DNA of 64,000 bases, taken from NCBI RefSeq assembly GCF_026210795.1, contig NC_089431.1:744001-808000 (forward strand). Direction: 5' to 3'. Under the pieces are notes generated by a model. It was not told the DNA's origin, made no database searches, and saw only the letters and a program-made list of their open reading frames with translations. Shown in pieces: positions 43,785-52,540 of this stretch. Made by a program: the position numbers and the translations under genes. Positions within the stretch are counted from its first letter, which is position 1. Each line of letters starts with the position of its first letter. Origin of the DNA: Rhizophagus irregularis (taxonomy: Eukaryota > Glomeromycota > Glomeromycetes > Glomerales > Glomeraceae).

Positions 43785-44064
43785 GTCATTACGTTGCTAC
43801 GTCTATCCGCCTATTTATTCCTCCGCGAGATTACTCAATGACTTTATCCTTTCATTCCCCTCTACATGAAATACCATTATCCGCATCCCCATACATTATC
43901 CATATCGTACTCATATTTACTTTGTGTTTGTGAGATAGTGAAGACAATCTGAACGGCGACCATGCAAAGCTTCATCTTTTTTGGACAGTAGCTTGATCAA
44001 ATGTCACGGTCTTCCATGGATGACATGTTTGATAACATTCCAAATAAAAAAAAATCACGTGCGC

Positions 44065-44079
44065 GTGAACAATGTTCAC
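44065..44079. promoter_or_regulatory. palindrome GTGAACAATGTTCAC
   Basis: A perfect 6+6 inverted repeat with a 3-bp spacer, preceded by ATCACGTGCGC as at 39610. It lies in the 3' flank of the minus-strand Crinkler gene. Confidence 0.4.
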
Positions 44080-44098
44080 GCCGATCACTTTGCCAAGA

Positions 44099-44166
44099 AA
44101 AATTTTTTATTAATATATGCAAAAAATAAATACAAATGTTCGGGACGTAGCCCCGTGATACATGAC
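44099..44166. repeat. CCCGTGATACATG block, copy 3
   Basis: AATTTTTTATTAATATATGC ... AAATAAATACAAATGTTCGG ... CCCCGTGATACATGA. Three copies lie within 4.5 kb, all in the same orientation. Confidence 0.6.
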
Positions 44167-44217
44167 GTCTACATGATTACAGACTATAAGCCCACCCCTA
44201 TTTTTCCATGCTAAAAC

Positions 44218-45688
44218 CTATTTATCCGACTTTCCAGTAAGGTTGCTCGATGACCTATGCTTTTTTATTACCCTTTCTCTACTTTGAGAATCAGAATCCG
44301 GCTTCTGTGCCTCCTCCAACAACCATGCAATATGTCCGAGGACTTTTTCGACCTTATCTTGCAAATCTTCATCTTTGTACACAACAGTCACTGGTTCCGA
44401 TAGCTTGAACGAAGGCTTCCCCTCGATATACGAACATTCCATAAAATACCACTCTTTCGCATCTGTGATAATTCCAAAAGTCTTTCCTGTAAACACATCT
44501 CCTTCTTCCATCTCACTTGCTTTACGTTTACGGTTCGATAAAGCAGATTCAAGTTGTACAGCATTCTGGGCAATACCCTTAAAAATATCTTCGTCCTTTA
44601 CTTCTGTCACGCCAACAGTTTTTGTGGTTTGGAGTAAGTCTATTGCGAAATCAACTGGTCCATGTCCATTGGGTCCTGTGATATTTTTTTCTGGTCGAAG
44701 CTCGAACTTCCCTTCGTGTAGATTCGCTCCGGCAACAAGGTAAGAACATACGTATTGTGATTTTGATGCTTCATTTCCGCTGATTGGAATGGACTTGAGA
44801 CGGGCATTTAGTTCGGCTATAAGATGTTTAAGTATCGCCCGGGAAGAATCATCTTCCAGATCTTTGATCCCGCAAGTGAAAGGCGGAAAGACAGATAATG
44901 AAGGGTCCTCTGATTCACAGAGTTCGTAAAGCTGGCACACTTTTGGGAAAGTCCAATCCGAGAAAGCTTTTGAGGGTGTTTCTATGAATACGGTAAACTT
45001 TAGATTGTTCTTTGATATGAATATGCAGAGCATCTCACGAAGGTCTTGATCATTATGAGGGAAGTATTTCTCTCCATCATTCATTAAGTTGAGTTCCGCC
45101 CCATCATTTTCAAGTGCGGGTGGTTGATACATCTTGCGTATATATTCCTTGAGGCCTTCGAGAGTCGCATGTTCGATATTTGCAGTCCACTTATTTGGCT
45201 TCCGTTTCGGGTGAACAACGACGTCGAAGTCTACAATGCAATGTTCAGTTAGAAAATTCTCACGAAATCTCTCTTCCAACTATTTTATACATACCATGTG
45301 TGGACTTGTTGAGTAATGCCTGCAACGAAGCGACCTGCTCAAGTAATTCTTGTTCACGGCTCGAAGCGGTGGTGGCCTCTGGCGGAGAGACTAAGACATG
45401 AATATGTTCTTCAGGAGGTGAGTCTGGAAAGTATTTCGAAATCTTTTTCGTTGCAAGGAGCTCGTCCCCGTCATTGAGTGTGAGATTGCTTAAGAGATCG
45501 TCCTGATCGTCAGGAATTTCCTTTTTCCATAGCTTGAGCCTGTCTGCAGGAAAATTGTCGAACTCTGGTGCCTTTTCTGCCTTAATAGCTTTCTTGAGTT
45601 CGCTAATAGGTTCGTCTCTACTTATTTTAACAGAGAAAGCGTTCGCGGTTGTATTTCCTTTAACAAGACAGAATAAAGTGATAGACAT
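44218..45688 (-). CDS. Crinkler (CRN) protein with nuclease-like C-terminus (2 exons)
   Basis: Exons 45688-45295 and 45230-44218 are joined by a 64-nt intron with GTATGT donor, CTAAC branch site and TTGTAG acceptor, giving 468 residues in phase. The N-terminus is a clear CRN header: SITLFCLVKGNTTANAFSVK, then RLKLWKKEIPDD and SPPEEHIHVLVSPPE. A short Leu/Gln coiled coil follows. The C-terminal domain (KPNKWTANIEHATLEGLKEY, FIETPSKAFSDWTFPKVCQL) ends in a nuclease-like core: DFAID, then VGVTEVKDED and KGIAQNAVQLE. That D ... E-x-K ... Q pattern fits the PD-(D/E)XK fold. It would act in the nucleus as a DNA-targeting effector. Looks whole. Confidence 0.85.
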
Positions 45689-46147
45689 ATTTCCGACTTA
45701 TATAGTATTTTTTGCGAAATGTTATTGGCTCAAAGTGCGGTATATGAGGACAAGAGTAAAAAGAATTTATTTGCGAAAAAAATACTGAGGCCTAGTATAT
45801 GTGAGAAATTATTCTGTTTCACAGACCTGCCGTATGATCAGCAATTGCATGGTGCAACGAACGCCTAATCACTGCGCCTCCATAACCGTGAAGACTCTTC
45901 TCGCTTATCACCTGATATAGTGCTACTTTTTATATAGGCTAGATTGGTTCGGATAAAAATGTTAGATTTTATAGTCCTGGACCGCATCATTACACGTGAC
46001 CCATTTCTCATGTACAGTACAATAATAATACTTTATTTATGGAATAAAAGAAATAAAAAAAACGTTGCCGGAAGGGTCCTAGAGGGACCAAGCCGACCTA
46101 CAATACATAAAATTGCGAATATACCGCTACATGATGCTCTATAATAT
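45689..46147. other. intergenic between Crinkler genes
   Basis: TTTGCGAAAAAAATACTG (near 45770) matches the motif seen ahead of other minus-strand genes here. No gene recognised; a 66-codon plus-strand frame near 46000 has no support. Confidence 0.45.
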
Positions 46148-46495
46148 TTAAATTTCTACAATAATATGAATTTTATCGTTAGGAGGTTGCTGGGGAAAAT
46201 GCCTAGAAATTAATTGATATGGGAACATTTCTTCTCCACGTTGGCCTTGCCTATTATTATATTGGCTAATTTGATCACTAATAGTTATAACCACTCCTGA
46301 ATCGATCTTGCGAAGAATAAAGTTGGTAGGAAGAATATTTTCAAATAATGATGGCCACCTTTCCTTAATCATAGGTCTTAACTGATCGACCGTCTCGTTG
46401 GTAGAGATCTTAAGCGTAGTAATACTATGTCTTGTTACACTTTCGGGCTCGGCGCTGGGGATAACAAGGCAATTAAGAGTTAAAGTATTGGCCAT
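46148..46495 (-). CDS. Crinkler header-only protein
   Basis: A 115-residue frame ANTLTLNCLVIPSAEPESVT ... VDQLRPMIKERWPS ... FPQQPPNDKIHIIVEI has the length, secondary-structure spacing and PP-x-x-x-IHI-V end of a CRN N-terminal domain, with a stop in place of the usual linker and effector domain. It may be a truncated Crinkler or a free header that competes for CRN partners. It lies on the same strand as, and upstream of, the 44.2-45.7 kb Crinkler. Confidence 0.6.
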   Translation of the reverse strand: MANTLTLNCLVIPSAEPESVTRHSITTLKISTNETVDQLRPMIKERWPSLFENILPTNFILRKIDSGVVITISDQISQYNNRQGQRGEEMFPYQLISRHFPQQPPNDKIHIIVEI

Positions 46496-47165
46496 TGTCT
46501 GGTTCCTATTTCCAAGGACTCATGGTTAGAAAAACTCGCTCCCATACATACATAACTTCTAGCATAAACATACCTTATTTTGCGTTAGCTACGCTAGTGA
46601 AACTATTTTCTCTGGGAAAGTTTTTTGCGGAAAGTTGGCTGAACTTCCACATACCTCTACATGCTTTATATATGCCTGGGAAAAAGTTAAGGAGGCATGA
46701 GGCGTAATTAGTATTGTCGTATGATGCCAAGAGCTCTATGAAAGCACATGTAAACGGAATCCTCTTACCTTTTCACATGGAGATCTACCGGAGAGACATA
46801 GTTGGCTTTACGCCTGCTGATCTCGGAATTGCGACTCCACTAGCCTTTCATAACATATGCTTTTGTCAGCACTATTTACTTTTAGAGTTGGTCCTGTGTT
46901 GCATGTAGACCTCCTTTCACATTTTTCTCATGATTGTTCGGGAAAAAAAATAAAGAATAAAGGTTAATATGTTTTTCGAATATATATGTGAAAATTAATA
47001 TGTCGCACAAACCCTGCCTGGTGATCGGCCTTTTTCTGTCACACAATCTGTGGCTCAGCAAATTCTTCCGAGCTGATGATCACTATCCCGGGTTGACGAT
47101 CAGTATTCCGGACTCACCTTCGGTAAAATTTTCCGCATTAAATATATTACTTTATTATAGCAATC
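46496..47165. other. intergenic
   Basis: Short frames only. Near 47036-47085 it carries the first copy of a repeat (CTCAGCAAATTCTTCCGAGC, then TGATCAC) that returns after the next gene at about 47802-47870. Confidence 0.5.
47036..47108. repeat. AGCAAATTCTTC repeat, copy 1
   Basis: TGTCACACAATCTG, CTCAGCAAATTCTTCCGAGC and GATCAC...CGG. It has the same order of motifs as 47802-47870, on the other side of the gene at 47166-47789. Confidence 0.6.
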
Positions 47166-47789
47166 ATGGCAAATAATAATCCCGAAACGCTTGCTCAGTT
47201 TTATGGACTGTTTTTATATAAGAAGAAGGATATAATAGCTATTCAGGAGAAACTCGGTATTGGCCCTGGCAATGCAAATGAATTAGTAGTGCCTCCAGAT
47301 TCCGAGCTCATGGGGAAAACACTTGCCGATTCTTACGAGCTATTGTTAGAATTGGTGGGGGATTTAATTCCGATACAGGAGAAACTTGGTATTGATCTCA
47401 ATCCTGTTCTAGAAGTGGAACTTAGAAGGGATAAAACCTCTTCAGATAAACCAATTAGATTATTTGATTTGCTTTTATCTTTAGAAGATGATATAGTAGT
47501 AATTCAGGATAAACTCGGTATTATTGGCTATACCAATCAAGAAAGGGCAGAAGAAGTCGATGAAAAAGCAAGAGCATATCTCCAAAAGTTTGAGGAATTC
47601 CACGGTCCATTAGAAGATGTTCCAATTGTGATTTTACAGAAATATGGTGAAATGGGAGTAAATAAAATTCGGTTTACTGGAGAGGGGCATCCGCTATTTC
47701 CAAATCTCTCTCCTCAACAATTGCACGAAATATTCGTCAAAAATTCAGCTAACACCGATCAGTGCCCATATCTAGAACAGGTAAGCTAA
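47166..47789 (+). CDS. hypothetical protein with three internal repeats
   Basis: A 207-residue frame with start ANNNPETLAQFYGLFLYKKK. A repeat of about 45-60 residues occurs three times, each with the core L-x(6-8)-IIAIQEKLGIG, then IPIQEKLGID and VVIQDKLGII. A non-repeated C-terminus follows (ILQKYGEMGVNKIRFTGEGH). The repeats look amphipathic and helical. No family is recognised. It is the only plus-strand gene among minus-strand neighbours and is bracketed by a direct repeat, so it may be an inserted cassette. Looks whole. Confidence 0.6.
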   Translation: MANNNPETLAQFYGLFLYKKKDIIAIQEKLGIGPGNANELVVPPDSELMGKTLADSYELLLELVGDLIPIQEKLGIDLNPVLEVELRRDKTSSDKPIRLFDLLLSLEDDIVVIQDKLGIIGYTNQERAEEVDEKARAYLQKFEEFHGPLEDVPIVILQKYGEMGVNKIRFTGEGHPLFPNLSPQQLHEIFVKNSANTDQCPYLEQVS

Positions 47790-47801
47790 TCTATATTTTT
47801 T

Positions 47802-47870
47802 GTCGCACAATCTGACCGAAGGCGCTGTGCATGGCCCAGCAAATTCTTCTGAGCTGAAGATCACCGCTCC
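47802..47870. repeat. AGCAAATTCTTC repeat, copy 2
   Basis: TGTCGCACAATCTGACCGAA, CCCAGCAAATTCTTCTGAGC, then GATCACCGCTCCGGA. The last part (GATCACTGCTCCGGACT) appears a third time near 49113. Confidence 0.6.
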
Positions 47871-47893
47871 GGATTAGTAAGATCAGTAGAGTT

Positions 47894-48901
47894 TCACCAT
47901 TCTGCTTGATCGTCGAGTAATGCTACCGAATAATTCCTTGGCGCTTGTCTGATTATAGCTATAGTGGAGTGATTGGCACCAGAGTCCACAGTCATAGATA
48001 TATTGGAGTTATCAACACTATACCGGGTGTTATATAACCGACCACCACTCCGGAGCGATGGTCTAGCTAGAATACGGCGTTCACTCAATCTCCTTGATAA
48101 TTCGTCGTTGATAAAATTTTTTAAGGATGCAACATCTCTTGGTGTATTATGTGGTATTTCCAGTTGCCTTGCGAGTTGATGGATCGGATCTAGGGGATGT
48201 ACCCGAATAGGCACGAAATTCTCAACATGGATATTTGGACTAAGCGAGGAAACCAGCTGATCTACGGCCTCTTTGCTAATATTATTACACCCTTCCAAAT
48301 TGAGGTATTTTAAATTAAGACATGAACCAGCAATTTCTTTGATAGTTATATCGGTAATATTACAAAAGCTAAGGTCGAGTTGCTGGAGCCTTGGGCAAGA
48401 ACGAATAACATTACAAATTGATGTTTCAGAATATTCTCTACGATTAGAGATATTTAGATATTCTAATCTATGGCATGACTTCACGATTCTCCATAGACCA
48501 CTGCCATCTACTTCTCGAGTACTAAAGCCACCTGGTCGATCAATGCATAGATTGAGATACTTCAGATTCGGGTATGAACTCGCTATCAGTTCTAATGCTC
48601 TATTACTAAATGCTATGCTATTTATGAAACTCAAGTGGGTTATATTTGGGCATGAATGTACAATGCTTATGATTTTTTTATCTGAAAGTGAATGGTAGTA
48701 TGATACTTCGAGATGAGTTACATTTGAGCAATAAACTGGCGTTTGCTTCCTACGTACTAACTTTATGAATTTTTTCAATCGAGAGAGATCCTTTGCACGT
48801 TCTATCCTTATGAATTTATTTAATCGAGGGTGATCCTTTGCACAGTAATTTTTATAATCATTTGGAAGAGATTGTCCAGGATATAAGTCTTTCCCTCTCA
48901 A
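47894..48901 (-). CDS. leucine-rich-repeat protein with retropepsin-like C-terminal segment
   Basis: A 335-residue frame. Residues about 60-230 are cysteine-containing leucine-rich repeats in the style of fungal F-box/LRR proteins ([67 protein letters not shown]). A helical linker follows. The end, near 302, has [17 protein letters not shown], an aspartic protease active-site loop like that of the retropepsin at 26.1 kb. Only the first part of a protease fold fits before the stop. It may be an LRR domain captured by a protease gene, or the reverse; LRRs would supply binding. In the virus-like element region; function unknown. Confidence 0.6.
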   Translation of the reverse strand: MRGKDLYPGQSLPNDYKNYCAKDHPRLNKFIRIERAKDLSRLKKFIKLVRRKQTPVYCSNVTHLEVSYYHSLSDKKIISIVHSCPNITHLSFINSIAFSNRALELIASSYPNLKYLNLCIDRPGGFSTREVDGSGLWRIVKSCHRLEYLNISNRREYSETSICNVIRSCPRLQQLDLSFCNITDITIKEIAGSCLNLKYLNLEGCNNISKEAVDQLVSSLSPNIHVENFVPIRVHPLDPIHQLARQLEIPHNTPRDVASLKNFINDELSRRLSERRILARPSLRSGGRLYNTRYSVDNSNISMTVDSGANHSTIAIIRQAPRNYSVALLDDQAEW

Positions 48902-49114
48902 TTCAATACGTCTCCATAGAATAGGGGCACCACATCTGTACTAAAGCCGGCTAACAAATAGAGCAGGGTGGAGGGATTTATCTATCAATAAAAAATATAG
49001 AATCTGCTCTAATAGTTCTGGTAAATTAAAAATGCTTGAATGCGCCATAAATATTCTGTTTTATATGTTGTATCTTTAAACGAAAAAAATAAAGTTAGCT
49101 ATAGTGCAAAGTGA
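48902..49114. other. short intergenic region
   Basis: AAACGAAAAAAATAAAG (about 49078) and GATCACTGCTCCGGACT (about 49113) repeat motifs found near neighbouring genes. Confidence 0.4.
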
Positions 49115-49573
49115 TCACTGCTCCGGACTATTGGTTGGGTTGGGAAAATCAGTCATAGCTCGGATCTGACTATCAGATAATGTCGAAATGTAATTTACTT
49201 CTTTGAATGGGATCGCAAAATTATCTTCTAATAATAGTTTTGAATTGCGTATATCCAAAGTTGCACCACTTTCTCGGAACCAAGGACCTCCCAAGGTTAA
49301 ATCAGGAAAATGGTCTGGCCAATCTGGTCCAACAACTATGAATTCAGTGGGTATGCTTTTATACTTCTTGCCATTTTCAAAACCAATATGCAGATTGACC
49401 TTTCCTAATGTGGGATAGAATGCATCCGGAATCTCAATATGATTGCTTTCACTATGATATGTAGTTCCTAATTCACCAATATGTTTTTGGCTAATGTAAT
49501 TTACATTGGCGCTCGTATTAATTGATGCCTCAATAGGAATATTTTCTTCGATTACACAATTCACGAATACCAT
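49115..49573 (-). CDS. retropepsin-fold-like small protein
   Basis: Start chosen at Met 49573 (VFVNCVIEENIPIEASINTS). The pattern of strands resembles a retropepsin: an active-site-like loop ASINTSANVNYISQKHI, a central sheet FPDLTLGGPWFRESGATLDI and a final NSKLLLEDNFAIPF, parallel to Gypsy-type proteases. Whether it can cut proteins is not clear from sequence. It lies between minus-strand genes of the element. Third protease-like frame in the window's main element. Confidence 0.5.
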   Translation of the reverse strand: MVFVNCVIEENIPIEASINTSANVNYISQKHIGELGTTYHSESNHIEIPDAFYPTLGKVNLHIGFENGKKYKSIPTEFIVVGPDWPDHFPDLTLGGPWFRESGATLDIRNSKLLLEDNFAIPFKEVNYISTLSDSQIRAMTDFPNPTNSPEQ

Positions 49574-49648
49574 TTTTATTATAGCACATATAATATTCAA
49601 ATATAAAAAATAAATTTCTATCACTGCGGACTGGCATTTATCGGATAG

Positions 49649-49918
49649 CTAATTAGCCTTATTTTTTATTATATGCATTTTCTCCTGATCTTTCTTTTGG
49701 GCTAGGCGCTTCCTAATTCTTTGATGCTTAATCATGTTTACTATCTCATCAATATCAGAATCAGATGAACTGGATTCAGATGAACTACTCTCAGATGACG
49801 AACTATATTCAGACGAACTAGTCTCAGATGAGCTTGATTTAGATGAACTACTCTCAGATGAAGTAGACTTGGGCGGGATATTGGTTAAGGCTGTTAGATG
49901 CTTTTGATCACTTTCCAT
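49649..49918 (-). CDS. Ser-rich low-complexity protein
   Basis: An 89-residue frame with a central Ser-Ser-Glu/Ser-Ser-Lys repeat (SSSESSSSKSSSSE type), an acidic patch (DSDIDEIVNMI) and a basic end (RIRKRLAQKKDQEKM). GACTGAAAAAATATGC lies about 35 nt upstream. It may be a phosphorylated linker or nucleic-acid-binding tail protein; no family recognised. Confidence 0.45.
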   Translation of the reverse strand: MESDQKHLTALTNIPPKSTSSESSSSKSSSSETSSSEYSSSSESSSSESSSSDSDIDEIVNMIKHQRIRKRLAQKKDQEKMHIIKNKAN

Positions 49919-49989
49919 TTTGATTATTTATATGCTAAACTTAATAACTTTGACTGAAAAAATATGCAAAGTGTCTGACTCAACCCACT

Positions 49990-50403
49990 TCAAACTACAA
50001 TCTGCTTAACCTTTCTCGGTCGTGCCTTCCTTCGTTGCTTATGAGGGATATCCTCGCTCTTTCTTAACATAGCGCCTCTTGACCCTTTTTTACCAATAAG
50101 CGAGGGAACTATTTCATGAATTAAGTCAACCACAGTTTCCCTATCCACACATTCATCCAGATCTTCCACTACATATTCGTCCAGATTTTCCAATCCATCT
50201 TCTAAGGATCCTACATCTCTTTCCAGTCTTTTTACCGACTTTTTATACTCAGAATAGTAGTTATCCATTTTTTCATCCAGTGCCCCCATCTTTTCAGAAA
50301 GCGCACTATCCATATCTGCAATCCGCTTAGCAATTTTCTCATATCTGGACACTTCCTGCTCAATAGGTGTACTATCGGATGAGTGGTTTTGGTCGGTTAC
50401 CAT
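49990..50403 (-). CDS. coiled-coil protein with basic tail
   Basis: A 137-residue frame with heptads from about 20 to 90 (YEKIAKRIADMDSALSEKMG, ERDVGSLEDGLENL). A C-terminus rich in Arg/Lys follows (KSEDIPHKQRRKARPRKVKQ), probably nuclear or DNA-binding. GGGCGAAAAAATAAA lies about 38 nt upstream of the start. Same strand as its neighbours. Confidence 0.5.
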   Translation of the reverse strand: MVTDQNHSSDSTPIEQEVSRYEKIAKRIADMDSALSEKMGALDEKMDNYYSEYKKSVKRLERDVGSLEDGLENLDEYVVEDLDECVDRETVVDLIHEIVPSLIGKKGSRGAMLRKSEDIPHKQRRKARPRKVKQIVV

Positions 50404-50429
50404 TTTTACGATACTTTATATATGCTATA

Positions 50430-51004
50430 TCTTGCCTGGGCGAAAAAATAAAATTAATAAACTCCTTTGATCTATCGATTATTTTCATCGAAAAGCTCAC
50501 GTAGCTGTCAGCGCTCTTTTTGGATTTTATTAGATTGTTGAATAAGAGCTGGATCTCTGGCATAGTTATTAATAATTTCAGGATTCACTCCGGCTTTTGC
50601 TAATTCCTCTCGAAATCGGTATCATGTGAGGCACTTGCTATGACTTCTTTTCTATCATTATTTTTCGGTCCTAAATTTATACTATAGCGGTGAATATCCC
50701 ACTTATTACCAGTCTTGGCACAATATTCTGCCCTTTTCTCTATAGTAAACTTCTCCTTTCTTTTATCTGGTACGAGAGACTCTTTCTTCTTTTTACTATA
50801 TTTGCGCCGGGTTAGGAGATCTTTGACACATTTGCGGGCCTCCCAACCCTGTAATGAAACACCAAGTTCTTTGTTGTGTTTACTCAGTTGCTTTGGACTG
50901 GACTTAGCAGATAAGTTATATTTTTCTGAAAACTGCTCTAGGATCGATTTAAAGTTATTTGTTTTGGGTTTTCGGGCCTTTGGGGTTGCTTTTGTCATAG
51001 CCAT
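50430..51004 (-). pseudogene. partial duplicate of the tyrosine recombinase N-terminus
   Basis: The frame from Met 51004 (AMTKATPKARKPKTNNFKSI) runs parallel to the start of the recombinase at 51115-52329 (MATRKTIPKTRKLKTNNFV; SLVPDKRKEKFTIEKRAEYC against LVPDKRKEKLTIEERAKYC). The duplicate lacks the catalytic half. It sits immediately downstream of the full-length gene, and its 5' flank carries a 40-bp sequence that also lies upstream of that gene. Truncated and broken; part of the element. Confidence 0.65.
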
Positions 51005-51020
51005 GCGATATCTTACGGCC

Positions 51021-51060
51021 AATTTGAAATTTGCAGATAGATAGGATATGCGAAAAAAAA
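51021..51060 (-). repeat. 40-bp upstream repeat, copy 1
   Basis: AATTTGAAATTTGCAGATAG followed by ATAGGATATGCGAAAAAA, directly ahead of the truncated recombinase duplicate; copy 2 at 52541-52580 differs at two or three positions. Contains the recurrent GCGAAAAAA motif. Confidence 0.75.
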
Positions 51061-51114
51061 ATACCCCTCAATCATAAATTTCGGGACCTAACAAAATTTG
51101 CCGAAGGTGCGTTG

Positions 51115-52329
51115 CTAGTAACTATACATATTGATAATATCAGATATTTCATCATTTTCTGCAGACTCCGATTCCGACTCTGGGTTGTGATCAGATTCTG
51201 AGTCTTCTGTTTCCGTATCACCTTTAGAATAATTATTTCCTGCATCGAGACCTATATAATGTCTTAATGCGATTTTTGTGAGATTGCTAAGATGCTGAGG
51301 GGTCGATTTGGGTCCACCATGAGTCCTGCAAGCATGTTTACCTCCTGTTTTTCTTAAATCCTTTGGGAGAGACTTATAAGGCTTTTGTTTTAAGAATTCA
51401 TTAAAGCTTCTAACATTACCAATATTACGTTTCCCATTTTTATCGTAGACAGGATCACGTAACTTTCTAGCCTTAATTGCCTCTTGAATCCAGATAAGCA
51501 ATTCCCTTGCACGTTCTGGATCCTTTTCCATAGAGAGAAATCGTCGTGGGTCCTTCTTCCCCTTATCCTTTTTATAACCTATGCAATACCAAGTATAACC
51601 CCTTTTATACCATGCGGGTGGATCCTCGGATTCTGGTTCATAGTGTATAATCTGAAGAGATGATACTTCTGAAGGTCTCATGCTCAACATCACAATCACA
51701 TCTGCGAGATTCTCTCGATTAGGTATTTTAGAAGTATCTATATTTTGAAGCCTTTCACGAACCCTCGCTAAGGAGAAGTGTGGGGGGATTCCATCCGAGT
51801 TAGCCATTGTCTCATCAGTTCGTTCTTTCTGAATTTTATTAGACTCTTGAATAAGTTCTGGATCTTTAGCAAGGGTATCAATAGTTGTGGTATCTACCCC
51901 ACCTTCTGCTAACTTCACACGGAATGTTGACTGACGCGAGGCAGCAGCAACGATTTCATTTTCATCTTTATTTTTCGGATCTAACTCCAAATGATGGGTG
52001 AAAATGTCCAAAGCAGTACCGGCCTTAGCACAGTATTTTGCCCTTTCTTCTATGGTGAGCTTTTCCTTTCTTTTGTCTGGCACGAGAACCCCTATCTGCT
52101 CTTTGCTAAATGCTTTTCTTTTTTTAGTGCCTCTGACAAGAAGATCTTTAATGCTCTTGCGGTCTGTCCAATCATGTAGTTGAGCATTAAGTTCTGGAGC
52201 ATGTTCTCTTAATTGTTCTAAGGTGGAGTTGGCCGACAAATTATACTTATCTAGGTGCTGTTCTAAAATCGTAACAAAGTTATTAGTTTTCAGCTTTCGA
52301 GTCTTCGGGATTGTTTTTCTGGTAGCCAT
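51115..52329 (-). CDS. tyrosine recombinase (phage-integrase-like)
   Basis: 404 residues, start MATRKTIPKTRKL. The N-terminal half is basic and helical. The catalytic half shows Arg I in LSMRPSEVSSLQI (about 213), a Lys-rich beta hairpin (GYKKDKGKKDPRRFLS), His-x-x-Arg in GGKHACRTHGG (about 332), His in KIALRHYIGL (about 353) and Tyr in GNNYSKGD (about 366). An acidic tail follows. All catalytic residues can be seen, and the frame looks whole. It would cut and rejoin DNA at specific sites, for example to integrate or resolve the element. It is a second integration-type enzyme besides the DDE integrase at 30 kb and differs from the Crypton-like gene at 3 kb. Confidence 0.8.
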   Translation of the reverse strand: MATRKTIPKTRKLKTNNFVTILEQHLDKYNLSANSTLEQLREHAPELNAQLHDWTDRKSIKDLLVRGTKKRKAFSKEQIGVLVPDKRKEKLTIEERAKYCAKAGTALDIFTHHLELDPKNKDENEIVAAASRQSTFRVKLAEGGVDTTTIDTLAKDPELIQESNKIQKERTDETMANSDGIPPHFSLARVRERLQNIDTSKIPNRENLADVIVMLSMRPSEVSSLQIIHYEPESEDPPAWYKRGYTWYCIGYKKDKGKKDPRRFLSMEKDPERARELLIWIQEAIKARKLRDPVYDKNGKRNIGNVRSFNEFLKQKPYKSLPKDLRKTGGKHACRTHGGPKSTPQHLSNLTKIALRHYIGLDAGNNYSKGDTETEDSESDHNPESESESAENDEISDIINMYSY

Positions 52330-52540
52330 GCTGATAATAAGTAGTTATATTTGTTATCTACTCATACATACATAGAAAAAGTTCAATTCGAAAATAATTA
52401 TCCTGATAATTTACTATATGTGGACCACTCATGGCCGGTGAAAGCTATCGGAGGGTTAGAGAAAGGGGACAAAAAGAATATTATAACTTATTGCGAGCTC
52501 TCTATGAGGTCACAAGCTCCGCCCAGAATATGTTTTGCAT

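Larger units (their letters stand above)
43225..44217. other. non-coding region between convergent Crinkler genes
   Basis: Contains CGTGAAGAATCTTCACG (43573-43589), GTGAACAATGTTCAC (44065-44079) and two copies of the CCCGTGATACATG block (43718-43784, 44099-44166). Short frames here have no support. Confidence 0.5.
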
